Positions 51,081 to 59,537 of a DNA stretch of 64,000 nucleotides are shown in pieces (positions within the stretch are counted from its first letter, which is position 1; each line of letters begins with the position of its first letter). The stretch lies in contig JAEVYY010000014.1 in assembly GCA_023392535.1 (NCBI GenBank), positions 124,001 through 188,000 on the forward strand, in the 5' to 3' direction. Source of the stretch: Bacillota bacterium (GTDB lineage Bacteria; Bacillota; Clostridia; Lachnospirales; Lachnospiraceae). The notes under the pieces were generated by a model, which had not been told where the DNA came from, searched no databases, and saw only the letters and a program-made list of their open reading frames with translations. The position numbers were made by a program, and so were the translations under genes.

Positions 51081-51866
51081 ATGCAAAATTATTCAGGAGA
51101 GATTGGATTACAATATCATCTTCAGATCAGGAAGGGTGATGTTGGCAGGTACGTAATATTACCAGGAGATCCTAAGAGATGCGAGAAAATAGCAAGTCAC
51201 TTTGATGACCCAGTACTAATTGCGGATAGTCGTGAATTTGTTACTTATACCGGTTATTTGGATGGAGAAAAAGTCAGCGTCACATCAACTGGAATAGGCG
51301 GTCCATCTGCCGCAATAGCAATGGAGGAATTGGTGAACTGTGGTGCAGATACTTTTATCAGAGTAGGAACCTGTGGTGGCATGGATATCAAGGTTAAAGG
51401 GAGTGATATCGTAATTGCGACAGGGGCGATCCGAATGGAAGGAACCAGTAGAGAATATGCGCCAATTGAATTTCCAGCAGTAGCAGACTTAACAGTGACA
51501 AATGCTCTTGTATGGGCGGCTAAGAATTTGGGATATGAGTATCACGCAGGAATCGTACAATGCAAGGATGCATTTTATGGACAACACGATCCGGAAAGCA
51601 AACCTGTAAGTTATGAATTGTTAAATAAATGGGAGGCATGGCTCCGTCTTGGATGTAAGGCTTCAGAGATGGAATCTGCTGCATTATTTATAGTAGCGAG
51701 CCATCTGGGTGTTCGTTGTGGATCAGACTTTTTAGTTGTAGGTAATCAGGAACGTGAAAAGGAAGGTCTTAGCAATCCTATTGTGCATGATACAGAATCT
51801 GCTATTAAGGTAGGAATTGCTGCAATACGTAAGTTAATAAAAGAGGATAGGAAGATACAAGAATAG
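51081..51866 (+). CDS. udp: uridine phosphorylase (nucleoside phosphorylase family)
   Basis: A 261-residue PNP/UDP-family phosphorylase that splits nucleosides into base and ribose-1-phosphate. 'VILPGDPKRCEKIA' holds phosphate contacts, 'SVTSTGIGGPSAAIAMEEL' and 'FIRVGTCGGM' are family signatures, and 'ASEMESAALF' carries the ribose-binding Met-Glu. The pattern resembles uridine more than purine phosphorylase. Start ATG at 51081 behind AGGAG; GTG at 51075 overlaps that site. deoC follows, making a nucleoside salvage unit. Confidence 0.9.
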   Translation: MQNYSGEIGLQYHLQIRKGDVGRYVILPGDPKRCEKIASHFDDPVLIADSREFVTYTGYLDGEKVSVTSTGIGGPSAAIAMEELVNCGADTFIRVGTCGGMDIKVKGSDIVIATGAIRMEGTSREYAPIEFPAVADLTVTNALVWAAKNLGYEYHAGIVQCKDAFYGQHDPESKPVSYELLNKWEAWLRLGCKASEMESAALFIVASHLGVRCGSDFLVVGNQEREKEGLSNPIVHDTESAIKVGIAAIRKLIKEDRKIQE

Positions 51867-51881
51867 GGAATGGAGAATGTT

Positions 51882-52526
51882 ATGAATAAATCGGATATCT
51901 TGAAAAGAGTAGATCATACTTTATTAAAACAGACAGCGACGTGGGAGCAGATTCGTGTTCTTTGTAAAGAGGGTATGGATCATAAGACAGCATCAGTATG
52001 TATCCCACCATTTTATGTAAAGGCCGCTAAGGAATATGTGCAGGGTAAACTTAAAATTTGCACCGTGATTGGATTTCCGAATGGAAATATGACAACGGCA
52101 TCGAAAGTATACGAGACAAAAGATGCGGTAGCAAATGGGGCAGATGAAATTGACATGGTCATCAATATTGGATTGGTCAAAGATAAAAAATATGATGATG
52201 TTTTAAAAGAAATTGTAGCAGTCAGAGAAGCCTGTGAAGGAAGATTATTAAAAGTAATTATTGAGACTTGCCTTTTATCAGAAGAAGAAAAAATTGAAAT
52301 GTGCAAAGTGGTCACACGGTCTGGAGCGGATTATATCAAGACGTCCACAGGATTTTCTACAGATGGAGCAACTTTTGATGATATTATTCTTATGCGTAAA
52401 TATGTTGGTACTGATGTGAAAATAAAGGCAGCAGGTGGAGTCGCAACGGTGGAGGATGCGGAAAAATTTATCGAACTTGGAGCTGATCGGCTAGGGACAA
52501 GCAGGCTGATTGCATTACTTTCTTAA
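51882..52526 (+). CDS. deoC: deoxyribose-phosphate aldolase
   Basis: DeoC splits 2-deoxyribose-5-phosphate into glyceraldehyde-3-phosphate and acetaldehyde. The 214-residue protein (from ATG 51882; ATG 51870 is a close alternative) has the Schiff-base Lys in 'DYIKTSTGFS', a second active-site Lys in 'DVKIKAAGGV', and 'DEIDMVINIG'. Length is typical of the short DeoC class. It pairs with the upstream phosphorylase in deoxynucleoside breakdown. Confidence 0.95.
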   Translation: MNKSDILKRVDHTLLKQTATWEQIRVLCKEGMDHKTASVCIPPFYVKAAKEYVQGKLKICTVIGFPNGNMTTASKVYETKDAVANGADEIDMVINIGLVKDKKYDDVLKEIVAVREACEGRLLKVIIETCLLSEEEKIEMCKVVTRSGADYIKTSTGFSTDGATFDDIILMRKYVGTDVKIKAAGGVATVEDAEKFIELGADRLGTSRLIALLS

Positions 52527-52556
52527 AATGATCATATAAGATTCGTGTACCTAATA

Positions 52557-52594
52557 AAAAGGCCTCTTGTATAGATAGTCACTATACAAGGGGC
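52557..52594. terminator. bidirectional terminator between deoC and the XRE gene
   Basis: CTCTTGTATAG and CTATACAAGGGG form an extended stem with A-rich sequence on the left and T-rich on the right, so it can serve both converging transcripts. Confidence 0.75.
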
Positions 52595-52598
52595 TTTA

Positions 52599-53024
52599 CT
52601 ATTCATTCACTGCTCTCAATTTAATTTTTAATATTTCAAGAATTTCATTTTGATCTTTTGAACAGATATGATTAAAATAATATAATAATTCTTTTTCTTT
52701 GCGTGATAGATTTTGTAATTTCTTTGCATTATTTTTATCATTTAGATAATCTAAAAATCTCGCTAACTCATCTTGTTCTGCGACGGAAGCTCCGTAATGA
52801 AAGGATTCGTCTGATAATACGGATAATTCAATGAGTGGTTCTATAGGAATGCTATACAAATTAGCAATTTTATAGAACGCATCATTAGAGGGAAGTGCGC
52901 GGTTCGTTTCATAGTGGGAATATGCCTGTCTAGAAACATCCAAATGGGATGCCACGTATTCTTGCGTATAGCCATAGGATTTTCGAAGTTCCTTTAAATA
53001 TTGCCCTAATTTTTTATCGTCCAT
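52599..53024 (-). CDS. XRE-family transcriptional regulator
   Basis: The only confident minus-strand gene. The 141-residue protein has an N-terminal helix-turn-helix of the Cro/C1 type ('YLKELRKSYGYTQEYVASHL', with 'VSRQAYSHYETNRALPS') and a helical C-terminal part (70-141) that may oligomerise or sense a signal. The start is placed at 53024 behind AGGTGGT on the minus strand; an open frame of 22 further codons lacks support. It is divergent from the sigma-factor gene, whose upstream region has two palindromes it could bind. Confidence 0.88.
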   Translation of the reverse strand: MDDKKLGQYLKELRKSYGYTQEYVASHLDVSRQAYSHYETNRALPSNDAFYKIANLYSIPIEPLIELSVLSDESFHYGASVAEQDELARFLDYLNDKNNAKKLQNLSRKEKELLYYFNHICSKDQNEILEILKIKLRAVNE

Positions 53025-53104
53025 ATTATCACCACCTATAAAACCGATTATATCTAATATATGCATTTGAAAGGATAAAATGCATAGCAAATGAGATGGA
53101 ATAT

Positions 53105-53176
53105 GCTAATTGAATTAGCGATAAAATTTAATGAACCATTTTAAGATTAGCTGGCTCTTATAAGTAGGTGCACCTA
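53105..53176. promoter_or_regulatory. two palindromes in the XRE / sigma-factor divergent region
   Basis: GCTAAT-TGA-ATTAGC (53105-53119) and TAGGTGCACCTA (53165-53176) are perfect dyads in the 190-base divergent region. They are good operator candidates for the XRE regulator. I could not assign confident -35/-10 boxes. Confidence 0.5.
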
Positions 53177-53214
53177 ATAAATAAATTATTTTTAAATAGA
53201 GAGGAGACGGTTTC

Positions 53215-53829
53215 TTGACACAGTCAGATGAAATAGGAAAAATGAAAAATGGTACTGAAGAGTCGAGAAGGAGAGCTTTTGACATCTTGTATCACACATA
53301 TAGTAAGCAACTGCTGCGAACGGCATATCTCATTACGGGTAATCTTGCTGATAGCGAAGATATCGTGCAGGAATCTTTTATAAAATGTTACTGCCATATA
53401 GGAGAACTGCAAAAAGAAGGCCAATTCAAGGTTTGGCTCTTTCAGATCATGAAACGGACTGCATGGCGCTATTGCAAGAAAAACAGAAAAGAGAAACCAT
53501 TAGAAGATGTGATGCAGGAGCGGTCTGATGATGAATATGCAATATCTGCACAGGATGAATACTTACAACTAGAATTGCAGCAAAACATTAGAAAGCAGAT
53601 TAATAAGCTGTATGCAAACCATCGTCTTGTGATTATCTTATATTACTATAATCAGATGTCTGTCAAAGAAATCGCAAAAATTGCAGGTTGCTTAGAGGGT
53701 ACTGTCAAATCAAGGCTATATACTGCCAGAAATAAGTTAAGCCTAGGGCTTGGAGATTTAAAGCAGCCAAAACCAACATATCAGGAAATAAATCAGATAA
53801 GGGAGGAACGTATGTCATGCAGAATATAA
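53215..53829 (+). CDS. ECF-type RNA polymerase sigma factor
   Basis: A 204-residue sigma-70-family factor with only regions 2 and 4. Region 2: 'AYLITGNLADSEDIVQESF' and 'FKVWLFQIMKRTAWRYCKK'. Region 4: 'RLVIILYYYNQMSVKEIAKI' with 'EGTVKSRLYTARNKL'. Such factors respond to envelope or stress signals under a membrane partner. The start is TTG with GAGGAGA seven bases upstream. It overlaps the next gene by 13 bases, typical for sigma/anti-sigma pairs. Confidence 0.9.
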   Translation: MTQSDEIGKMKNGTEESRRRAFDILYHTYSKQLLRTAYLITGNLADSEDIVQESFIKCYCHIGELQKEGQFKVWLFQIMKRTAWRYCKKNRKEKPLEDVMQERSDDEYAISAQDEYLQLELQQNIRKQINKLYANHRLVIILYYYNQMSVKEIAKIAGCLEGTVKSRLYTARNKLSLGLGDLKQPKPTYQEINQIREERMSCRI

Positions 53830-54593
53830 AAGAATTTGAATCAATGATACAAGTAGCACTGCAAAACGAGACTAAGAGCGTGAATCCTACCATTAACTTA
53901 AAAAGCAGGATTGATCAGGAATTGAATTTAAGAGAGGAAATAAAGATGAATAGGAAACATTTTAGCATTAAAAAGATGATAATAGTAATAGCAGTTATAG
54001 GTTTATTAGGATCCACAGCATGTCTGGCGGCTGGAAAGATAACTTCATTGGTTGGGGGATCTGACGGAGAAAGATGTACGGATTTTGCTAAACTTGATAG
54101 TATGGTAGATAAATTAGGTTATGAAGTAAAGGCAATAGAGTCTTTTCAAAATGGATTCACTTTTGAAAATATGAATATTGGTAACACAACCGGAATGGAT
54201 GATGATGGAAACGCGGTCGCAAGTTATAAAGAGCTATGGGTGGATTATACCAAAGAGAATGAAAGGTTAAATCTTATTATTTGCAAACCGCTTCCTGAAG
54301 AGGCCAGGACAGCAAAACAAACTGGAGAATATAAGGGGATCACAATTTCTTATTACATTGATACCTACAAATTCGTACCAGAAGACTATGAACTGACAGA
54401 AGAAGATAAAGAAAATGAAAAGAAAGATGACTACTATATTTCTTACGGAAGCGATGAAGTAACTTTAAATCAGATATCCTATGTGAACTGGACAGATAAT
54501 GGTATTCATTATAGTATTATGGGAAGCGATACTTCTCTAACTGCGGAGGATATGATTCAGATGGCAGAAGAAATCATTGATGTTGCGCAATAG
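53817..54593 (+). CDS. single-pass membrane protein, probable anti-sigma partner
   Basis: A 258-residue protein with a cytoplasmic N-terminus (1-50), one membrane helix (about 52-72) and a roughly 185-residue outside domain rich in Tyr, Asp and Glu. The position, overlapping the ECF sigma gene, and the topology suggest an anti-sigma or sensor role. There is no zinc-finger anti-sigma motif (HxxxCxxC), and I do not recognise the outer domain. A perfect terminator follows, so the two genes are a unit. Confidence 0.75.
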   Translation: MQNIKEFESMIQVALQNETKSVNPTINLKSRIDQELNLREEIKMNRKHFSIKKMIIVIAVIGLLGSTACLAAGKITSLVGGSDGERCTDFAKLDSMVDKLGYEVKAIESFQNGFTFENMNIGNTTGMDDDGNAVASYKELWVDYTKENERLNLIICKPLPEEARTAKQTGEYKGITISYYIDTYKFVPEDYELTEEDKENEKKDDYYISYGSDEVTLNQISYVNWTDNGIHYSIMGSDTSLTAEDMIQMAEEIIDVAQ

Positions 54594-54623
54594 AAAATGG
54601 TTTCATTATGAAAGAAAATAGAG

Positions 54624-54660
54624 AAAGAAGGATAACCAAAACAAACGGTTATCCTTCTTT
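54624..54660 (+). terminator. terminator after the sigma/anti-sigma pair
   Basis: A perfect 14-bp stem, AAAGAAGGATAACC (54624-54637) with GGTTATCCTTCTTT (54647-54660), loop of nine, T-rich tail. Confidence 0.9.
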
Positions 54661-54743
54661 CTTTATTTTATAAAAAACCATTTTAAATTGTGAAAGAGTT
54701 GTGTTACAATGGTAGGGAATTGTGACAGAGAGGACAAACTAGA

Positions 54744-55673
54744 ATGTCTGTGGAAAAGAGAACAAATAGGAACAGACAGGAGCGAGCAAAAAGGGTTAAA
54801 GTACTAAAAAAAATAATCTTAATAGTAATGATTACTGCAATTATAATACCGACTGTTTTATGTTTCCTGCTTTTGGTCAAAGTGCATTCCCTTGAGGATC
54901 GGATGCAGAGTTTGTATGAAACGATAGCTTTCAATCAGGAACAGCAGCAGGAACAAAAAGAAATCGAACAAGTGAAATCTGAAGCAGTCATAGAACAAAA
55001 AACGATGGAATCAGTTGAAAGCGAACATCCGCAAGATGATATCAAAAGAAAAGTATACCTCACATTTGATGATGGGCCTAGTGCCAATACGTCTGATATC
55101 CTTGATATTTTAAAGAAATATAATGTGAAGGCCACTTTTTTTGTGGTGGGCAAGACGGATGCGGAATCCATCGACAATTATAAGCGTATCGTCACGGAAG
55201 GGCATACATTAGGCATGCATTCGTATAGTCATAGATATAATGAAATATACGCATCGACAGAAGCTTACAGTGAAGATTTATGTAAATTACAGGAGTATCT
55301 GTATGATGTGACCGGAATAAGGTCAACTTATGTACGTTTCCCAGGTGGAAGCAGCAATAAGGTGAGCAAGGTTACAATGCAGGAATTGATCTCCTATTTA
55401 CATACGACAGGGATTACCTATTATGATTGGAATATATCAAGTGGTGATGCAGATACTTCAAATCGAAATACCCAGACCATTGTGAGCAACTGTTTAGATA
55501 AACTGTATCAATATAGAAATGAAGCTATGATTCTTATGCATGATGCGAAGGACAAGAAGACAACGGTAGAGGCATTGCCTATAATAATAGAAAGTATTCA
55601 AAAAATGGATGATACAGTAATACTTCCGATAACCGAAGAAACGGTACCAGTACAACATGTAATCGAAAAATAG
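54744..55673 (+). CDS. membrane-anchored polysaccharide (peptidoglycan) deacetylase
   Basis: A 309-residue NodB-domain protein with an N-terminal membrane helix (about 24-45), a Glu/Gln-rich spacer, and the catalytic domain: 'VYLTFDDGPSANTSDIL' (catalytic Asp and metal Asp), 'GMHSYSHRYNE' (metal His pair), 'RFPGGSS', 'YYDWNISSGD', and 'ILMHDAKDKKTT'. Family members deacetylate N-acetylglucosamine or N-acetylmuramic acid. All motifs are intact. The bactofilin gene is 26 bases downstream, suggesting joint work in cell-wall shaping. Confidence 0.92.
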   Translation: MSVEKRTNRNRQERAKRVKVLKKIILIVMITAIIIPTVLCFLLLVKVHSLEDRMQSLYETIAFNQEQQQEQKEIEQVKSEAVIEQKTMESVESEHPQDDIKRKVYLTFDDGPSANTSDILDILKKYNVKATFFVVGKTDAESIDNYKRIVTEGHTLGMHSYSHRYNEIYASTEAYSEDLCKLQEYLYDVTGIRSTYVRFPGGSSNKVSKVTMQELISYLHTTGITYYDWNISSGDADTSNRNTQTIVSNCLDKLYQYRNEAMILMHDAKDKKTTVEALPIIIESIQKMDDTVILPITEETVPVQHVIEK

Positions 55674-55698
55674 ATAAAAGTAAATAGGAGGATTGAAA

Positions 55699-56619
55699 AT
55701 GGGTTTTTTTCAGGAATTAAAAGAGGATTTATCACAGGCTGTAACAGAACTAATGGATGAAGAGTTAAATGATGTCGCTGATGAAGAGACGGCGGAAGAT
55801 ATCAGGGTAGATTCGTCACTTGAAGAACCTGCCATAGAAGAACCTGCCATAAATGAGGTATCCGCTGAAAAGGGGTTCGAAGAAAATCCAGAAGAAGAGG
55901 TAGATTTAGTATCTGAGCAGGAAACAGACAGACCGACGGAAGCGGAGGTTGAGGAAATGTTCAAGGCGGAACTTGGAATCGGGAAAGAAGAGGAATTCGA
56001 GGAATCGGTAGAAGATATGGATGAAAAGGAATTGCTGGAAAAAGACGATCCGAATGATGAAAATTCCGAAGCCATGATGGACAGTTTGTTATATAATATA
56101 GCGTCAGCAAAAGAAAATACTGAAGAGGTGGAGAAACTAATGCAAGAAGAATATGCAGAAGAAGTACTTGATGAAACAGCAGTTATTACAATGGGAATGA
56201 CCATTAAAGGTGACGTAAAATCCAAAGGTTCCATGGATATTATTGGAAGCATCGAAGGAGATATTGACATTCTAGGAAAATTAAATGTAACAGGTAGTAT
56301 TAAGGGAAATTCAAAAGCAGCAGAAGTATTTGCGGATGCGGCTAAAGTGGTTGGTGAAATACATACGTCAGGTACAGCAAAGATTGGAGCAAGCAGTGTT
56401 ATTATTGGAAATATTACGGCTACCTGCGCTGTGATAGCGGGTGCAGTAAAGGGAGATATTGATGTGCAAGGTCCGGTTGTGCTGGATACATCTGCAATTG
56501 TAATGGGAAATATCAAATCAAAATCTGTGCAAATCAACAACGGTGCGGTAATTGAAGGAATGTGTTCACAATGTTATGCAGATATTAATCCAACGAATTT
56601 TTTTGATGAAATTAAATAA
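55699..56619 (+). CDS. bactofilin-family polymer-forming protein
   Basis: A 306-residue protein with a long acidic, probably disordered N-terminus (1-165) and a C-terminal bactofilin domain (about 170-295) of repeated beta turns ('GDVKSKGSMDIIGSIEGDID'). Bactofilins form filaments that localise cell-wall enzymes. The acidic extension is longer than in typical bactofilins. The start at 55699 follows AGGAGG. Pairing with a deacetylase is suggestive of a wall-modifying module. Confidence 0.88.
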   Translation: MGFFQELKEDLSQAVTELMDEELNDVADEETAEDIRVDSSLEEPAIEEPAINEVSAEKGFEENPEEEVDLVSEQETDRPTEAEVEEMFKAELGIGKEEEFEESVEDMDEKELLEKDDPNDENSEAMMDSLLYNIASAKENTEEVEKLMQEEYAEEVLDETAVITMGMTIKGDVKSKGSMDIIGSIEGDIDILGKLNVTGSIKGNSKAAEVFADAAKVVGEIHTSGTAKIGASSVIIGNITATCAVIAGAVKGDIDVQGPVVLDTSAIVMGNIKSKSVQINNGAVIEGMCSQCYADINPTNFFDEIK

Positions 56620-56633
56620 ACAGGCGGCGTAAA

Positions 56634-57329
56634 ATGAAAAGAATATTATTAAAATTAAGTGGTGAGGCACTTGCAGGTCCACAAAAAACAGGATTTGATG
56701 AAGAAACAGTTAGAAAAGTAGCGCTTCAGGTGAAAGAATTGCTTGATAGCGGTATAGAAGTGGGCATTGTGATTGGAGGAGGAAACTTCTGGAGAGGACG
56801 CTCCAGTGAAAATATCGATAGAACAAAAGCAGATCAGATAGGTATGCTGGCTACGATTATGAATTGTATCTATGTATCTGAAATTTTTAGGTCTGTGGGT
56901 ATGATGACAAATATCATGACCCCCTTTGTATGTGGTTCCTTTACAAAAGTATTTTCAAAAGATAGGACAAATAAATACTTTGCAAAGGGAATGGTTGTAT
57001 TTTTTGCTGGTGGAACAGGGCATCCATATTTTTCTACCGATACAGGTGTCGTACTTCGAGCGATAGAAGTGGATGCAGATGTGATACTGCTTGCAAAAGC
57101 TGTTGATGGAGTATATAATGATGACCCGAGAAGTAATCCAAATGCAAAAAAATATGAAGAAGTCAGTATTGATGAGGTGATTGAAAAAAATCTTCAGGTA
57201 GTTGATATGACTGCGTCAATTTTGGCAAGAGAAAACAGGATGCCTATGTGGGTGTTTGGATTAAATGAGGAAAATAGTATAGTGAATACCGTAAAAGGTA
57301 ATTTTAACGGGACGAAGGTAACCGTGTAG
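56634..57329 (+). CDS. pyrH: UMP kinase
   Basis: A 231-residue amino-acid-kinase-family UMP kinase, which makes UDP. 'RILLKLSGEALAG' and 'VIGGGNFWRGR' at the nucleotide site, 'ADQIGMLATIMN', and 'FAGGTGHPYFSTDT' are conserved. In most Firmicutes it follows tsf directly; here it follows bactofilin. frr is 16 bases downstream. Confidence 0.96.
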   Translation: MKRILLKLSGEALAGPQKTGFDEETVRKVALQVKELLDSGIEVGIVIGGGNFWRGRSSENIDRTKADQIGMLATIMNCIYVSEIFRSVGMMTNIMTPFVCGSFTKVFSKDRTNKYFAKGMVVFFAGGTGHPYFSTDTGVVLRAIEVDADVILLAKAVDGVYNDDPRSNPNAKKYEEVSIDEVIEKNLQVVDMTASILARENRMPMWVFGLNEENSIVNTVKGNFNGTKVTV

Positions 57330-57345
57330 ATTTGGAGGAAGACAA

Positions 57346-57897
57346 ATGGATGTAAGATTACAAGTATATGTGGATAAAATGGATAAAGCATATGAATTTT
57401 TAGCAGCTGATTATCAGACAATTAGAGCTGGACGTGCAAACCCTCATGTTTTGGATAAAATAAAGGTTGATTATTATGGTACGCCGACACCAATACAGCA
57501 GGTCGGTAATATAACGGTTCCAGAGGCAAGAATGATACAGATTGCACCTTGGGAAAAGAATTTAATTAAGGAAATAGAGAAAGCGATCATGATGTCAGAT
57601 ATTGGGATTACCCCTACCGATGACGGTCAGATTATCAGACTGGTATTCCCTGAATTAACGGAGGAAAGAAGAAAAGAACTCGTTAAAGAAGTTAAGAAAA
57701 AAGGGGAAGATGCAAAAGTAGCAACACGCAATATTAGACGCGATGGTAATGATTCTTTAAAAAAATTAGCCAAAACTGAAATTTCAGAAGATGAAATCAA
57801 GCAGTTGGAAGAAAGCTTACAGAAAATGACGGATAAAGCAATTAAGGATATTGATAAATTAGTAGAAGAGAAATCAAAAGAGATTCTTACGGTATAG
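57346..57897 (+). CDS. frr: ribosome recycling factor
   Basis: RRF (183 residues) frees ribosomes after termination. 'IRAGRANPHVLDKIKVDYYGTPTPIQQ' (in part), 'PWEKNLIKEIEKAI', and 'PELTEERRKELVK' are family landmarks. GGAGGAAG precedes the ATG. A large hairpin separates it from uppS. Confidence 0.97.
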   Translation: MDVRLQVYVDKMDKAYEFLAADYQTIRAGRANPHVLDKIKVDYYGTPTPIQQVGNITVPEARMIQIAPWEKNLIKEIEKAIMMSDIGITPTDDGQIIRLVFPELTEERRKELVKEVKKKGEDAKVATRNIRRDGNDSLKKLAKTEISEDEIKQLEESLQKMTDKAIKDIDKLVEEKSKEILTV

Positions 57898-57908
57898 AAT
57901 AGATTAGG

Positions 57909-57950
57909 AATCAAGGGGACAGACGATATCCCGTCATGTCCCCTTTGATT
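57909..57950 (+). other. large hairpin between frr and uppS
   Basis: AATCAAGGGGACA pairs with TGTCCCCTTTGATT (one-base bulge), with an inner GACG / CGTC stem. It is strong but has no T-run, so it may attenuate or process rather than terminate. Confidence 0.6.
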
Positions 57951-57975
57951 ATATTGATAGAATGAGGAGACAGCT

Positions 57976-58683
57976 ATGAATATTCCAAATCATGTTGCCA
58001 TTATTTTAGATGGGAATGGCAGATGGGCAAAAAAGAGGGGTATGCCTAGGAATTACGGGCATGTACAAGGTGCCAAAACCGTTGAAGTGATATGTGAGGA
58101 AGCCTATAAAATGGGTATTCAATTTTTAACTGTATATGCTTTTTCGACGGAGAATTGGGATAGACCAAAGGATGAAGTGGATGCTTTGATGAAACTTCTG
58201 AGAAATTATATGAAGACCTGTCTAAAAACTGCAGAGAAAAACCGCATGTGTGTAAAAGTGTTAGGAGATAAGACTAGGTTAGATGAAGACATACAATTAA
58301 GAATCGCAGAATTAGAAGAAGCGACAAAGTATAATGATGGCTTACATTTTCAGATTGCAATTAATTATGGAGCAAGGAACGAAATAACACGTGCAGTGAA
58401 AGCAATTGTAAAAAAGGCAAATGATGGTCTCATCAAACCAGATGATATAACAGAAGACTATTTTAGTGATTCTTTAGATACTGCTGGTATTCCGGAGCCG
58501 GATTTGTTAATACGTACCTGTAATGAACAAAGGATTTCAAATTTTTTATTATGGCAGCTTGCCTATGCAGAATTCTATTTTACGGAAGTAGCATGGCCTG
58601 ATTTTACGAAAGAAGAGTTGGTAAAAGCAGTAGAAGTCTATAATCGGAGAGATCGTAGATTTGGTAAACTGGGGGAGGAATAG
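57976..58683 (+). CDS. uppS: isoprenyl transferase (undecaprenyl diphosphate synthase)
   Basis: A 235-residue cis-prenyltransferase that makes the C55 lipid carrier for cell-wall synthesis. The signature 'ILDGNGRWAKKRGMPR' with catalytic Asp, 'YAFSTENWDRPKDEV', and 'PDLLIRTCNEQRISNFLLWQ' are intact. ATGAGGAGAC supplies the ribosome site. cdsA follows, one base after the stop. Confidence 0.96.
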   Translation: MNIPNHVAIILDGNGRWAKKRGMPRNYGHVQGAKTVEVICEEAYKMGIQFLTVYAFSTENWDRPKDEVDALMKLLRNYMKTCLKTAEKNRMCVKVLGDKTRLDEDIQLRIAELEEATKYNDGLHFQIAINYGARNEITRAVKAIVKKANDGLIKPDDITEDYFSDSLDTAGIPEPDLLIRTCNEQRISNFLLWQLAYAEFYFTEVAWPDFTKEELVKAVEVYNRRDRRFGKLGEE

Positions 58684-58684
58684 A

Positions 58685-59512
58685 ATGTTTTATAAAAGAG
58701 CATTAAGTGCAATTATATTAGTAATTATTGCGCTCACTGTTATTCTTACAGGAGGTGCACTGTTGATAGTGGTTTTATATATGTTGTCATTGATTGCTTT
58801 TTTTGAGTTGACCAAGGCGGTTGGTATTCATCTGCCTGACAAGATAATAAATCCTTTAGAGGCAGCAGCTATCCTTGGAATAACATTATATTATGGAAGT
58901 ATATTTTTTATAAAATCAGAATCTTCTATGAATTTTGCTTTAATTTTGGGATTTATGGCTATTATGTTTGTATATGTATTTTCTTTTCCTAAATTTAATG
59001 CGAACGAAGTCATGACTACTTTTTTTTGTATGATATATGCACCAGTCTTGTTATCTTTTATTTATTTAACCAGGAATCTTAAGTTCGGTATTTATGTAGT
59101 ATGGTTAATTTTTATTAGCTCATGGATTTGCGATACCTGTGCATATTTGGTCGGAATGCTGTTTGGAAGGCATAAGATGGCTCCGAGGCTCAGTCCTAAA
59201 AAATCGATAGAAGGTGCTGTGGGTGGTGTGGTCGGTTCGGCAGTTGTGGGTGCATTATTTGGCTATTATGTGCAGCTGTATGTTCTTTCCAGTGAACGAT
59301 TAGTTATGATATTTGCAATTATTGGAGCATTGGGTGCAACGATTTCACAAGTGGGTGATCTGGCAGCTTCCGCAATCAAAAGAAATCATGATAAAAAGGA
59401 TTATGGAAAATTGATACCGGGACATGGCGGTGTGATGGACCGGTTCGATAGTGTTATTTTTTCTGCACCAATGATATATTTTTTAGCATATTTTCTTATG
59501 AACCAATTATAG
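58685..59512 (+). CDS. cdsA: phosphatidate cytidylyltransferase
   Basis: CdsA makes CDP-diacylglycerol. The 275-residue product has about eight membrane helices and the family signature 'IKRNHDKKDYGKLIPGHGG' followed by 'MDRFDS'. The start is at 58685 behind GGGGGAGG at the end of uppS; an open frame upstream is inside uppS. In the usual uppS-cdsA-dxr-rseP order. Confidence 0.95.
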   Translation: MFYKRALSAIILVIIALTVILTGGALLIVVLYMLSLIAFFELTKAVGIHLPDKIINPLEAAAILGITLYYGSIFFIKSESSMNFALILGFMAIMFVYVFSFPKFNANEVMTTFFCMIYAPVLLSFIYLTRNLKFGIYVVWLIFISSWICDTCAYLVGMLFGRHKMAPRLSPKKSIEGAVGGVVGSAVVGALFGYYVQLYVLSSERLVMIFAIIGALGATISQVGDLAASAIKRNHDKKDYGKLIPGHGGVMDRFDSVIFSAPMIYFLAYFLMNQL

Positions 59513-59537
59513 ATTGAAATAAGAGGAATAATACAGT

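Noticed and set aside
55710..56540. 276-codon open frame antisense to the bactofilin gene
   Set aside because: No ribosome site, Ser/Ile/Pro-biased composition, and it is the mirror of a repetitive beta-rich coding sequence.
57909..57950. Terminator between frr and uppS
   Set aside because: Strong stem but no T-run; listed as a hairpin only.
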